A stretch of 64,000 nucleotides of DNA from Halosimplex salinum (GTDB lineage Archaea > Halobacteriota > Halobacteria > Halobacteriales > Haloarculaceae). The position numbers and the translations under genes were made by a program. Below, one piece after another: positions 63,453 to 64,000 of this stretch. The stretch is from assembly GCF_003730195.1 (NCBI RefSeq), contig NZ_QWGG01000005.1, forward strand, positions 220,944-284,943, given 5' to 3'. Under the pieces are notes generated by a model. That model ran no database searches. It saw only the letters and a list, made by a program, of their open reading frames with translations, and was not told the origin of the DNA. Numbering within the stretch: the first letter of the stretch is position 1; every line of letters begins with the position of its first letter.

Positions 63453-63884
63453 TTAGAGACTAATATGAATCTCCTCTTGGACGTAGGTGTCGGCATCGTT
63501 GTGATCGTTAGTAACGATTTTGCAGAGTTCGCGGTTGATAAGAAGACCGCGGCGGGTGATGTTGGCGGAGCCAGCATAGACCCAGTCGTCGGTGATAACT
63601 GCTTTGGCGTGGAGGTCAGGGACATCAACGATGGTCGCATTCCGTTCAACGCGGGATTTGATGTAGTCATTATGGTCTTCTGTACCGTTGATGAGGAAGG
63701 TGATGTCGGTGTCAGTGAGCTCGGCGACGGCTTCGGAGAGTAGGAGTTCGCGCCTGGATATCTGGTCGTTCACCGGGAAGCGGAGTTCGACGTCGCTCAG
63801 CCAAGGGGAGACGAGGACGACCCTGTCGGCGTGGATCAGGGTGTACCCGATGAAGTAAGCAAGTTCGTTAGAAGAGCGTGTCAT
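63453..63884 (-). CDS. single-HKD phospholipase D-like nuclease (DrmC/DpdK-like)
   Basis: The 143-residue protein has VSPWLSDVELRF near the N-terminus and one HKD motif, H92-x-K94 with D99 and G105-S-A-N, in DLHAKAVITDDWVYAGSAN. A single HKD means it should act as a dimer, as with PLD nucleases such as Nuc and BfiI. Small PLD proteins with SPWLSD accompany helicases in DISARM (DrmC) and Dpd (DpdK) systems. It overlaps the preceding gene by ATGA. Confidence 0.85.
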   Translation of the reverse strand: MTRSSNELAYFIGYTLIHADRVVLVSPWLSDVELRFPVNDQISRRELLLSEAVAELTDTDITFLINGTEDHNDYIKSRVERNATIVDVPDLHAKAVITDDWVYAGSANITRRGLLINRELCKIVTNDHNDADTYVQEEIHISL

Positions 63885-64000
63885 AGAAAGCCTCCCAAGG
63901 GAGGCCGCAGGGTTTGGAAACTGTGTCCACCAGCTCCAACGCCCTGCAAGACGTAGCTTCGGTTAACGACTTCTTGAATGCGGCGGCTACTGAGACAGTA
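63881..64000 (-). CDS. C-terminal end of a further operon gene (runs off the window)
   Basis: The last 39 codons are visible: the frame reads RIQEVVNRSYVLQGVGAGGH, then FQTLRPPLGGFL, and ends in TGA overlapping the PLD start (ATGA). The coupling shows that it belongs to the same operon. The fragment is too short to name; a helicase, ATPase or methylase of a defence system is possible. Confidence 0.6.
   Translation of the reverse strand, partial: YCLSSRRIQEVVNRSYVLQGVGAGGHSFQTLRPPLGGFL

Noticed and set aside
1..64000. CRISPR array or rRNA genes
   Set aside because: I looked for regularly spaced 25-40 bp repeats and for conserved rRNA segments on both strands and saw none. A computed repeat scan would settle it.

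Overview
The window comes from a high-GC halophilic archaeon (class Halobacteria). The evidence is a very acidic, Asp/Glu-rich proteome, HalOD1 and TrmB-type regulators, bat-type helix-turn-helix proteins, an archaeal FtsZ2 with its CdrS/CdrL regulators, archaeal-style cobalamin salvage (CobY, CbiZ) and twin-arginine export signals. I do not assign a species.

Region 1 (1-37.5 kb) is chromosomal core. It opens with a HalOD1 fragment, a sensor kinase and ncsA facing the cell-division block cdrL, cdrS-ftsZ2, then tRNA-Tyr(GTA), whose 3' end is duplicated 141 bp downstream as an integration-type scar. An adenosylcobamide salvage block follows (HAD, cbiB, cobS, cobY, an unknown acidic protein, cobD, cbiZ, cobA, with cbiP 5 kb further on). 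No corrin-ring genes are seen here. Next come an ABC exporter pair, a NarK-like MFS carrier, an exported GH5-PKD-PKD enzyme, two divergent TrmB regulators, a frameshifted bat-type regulator, a MinD-like pair, surface proteins and a striking membrane-spanning regulator with a sequon-rich ectodomain and two cytoplasmic winged helices.

Region 2 (37.5-57.6 kb) is a mosaic accessory zone. It begins where a truncated gene meets about 1.5 kb of AT-rich non-coding DNA. It carries a free-standing Hint/LAGLIDADG protein that lacks splicing residues, a PrsW-like protease, a cupin, a conjugation-type HerA/TraD ATPase with small zinc proteins, a truncated gene between two related inverted-repeat sites, a hybrid kinase, exonuclease VII with a membrane tail, and a zinc-finger/homing-repeat protein. 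An integrase tail, a palindrome-rich GC tract, an OB-fold protein and two gene relics (PanE-like, ArdC-like) mark recombination scars.

Region 3 (57.6-64 kb) is a low-GC operon on the minus strand: a gene entering from the right edge, a single-HKD phospholipase D-like nuclease, a membrane-anchored protein, a 1436-residue SF2 helicase and a 153-residue protein. The start/stop overlap and short gaps indicate one transcript. The helicase plus small PLD pairing recalls DISARM (DrmA/DrmC) and Dpd (DpdJ/DpdK) systems but with an unfamiliar membrane partner. It is the best candidate for a new defence system in the window.
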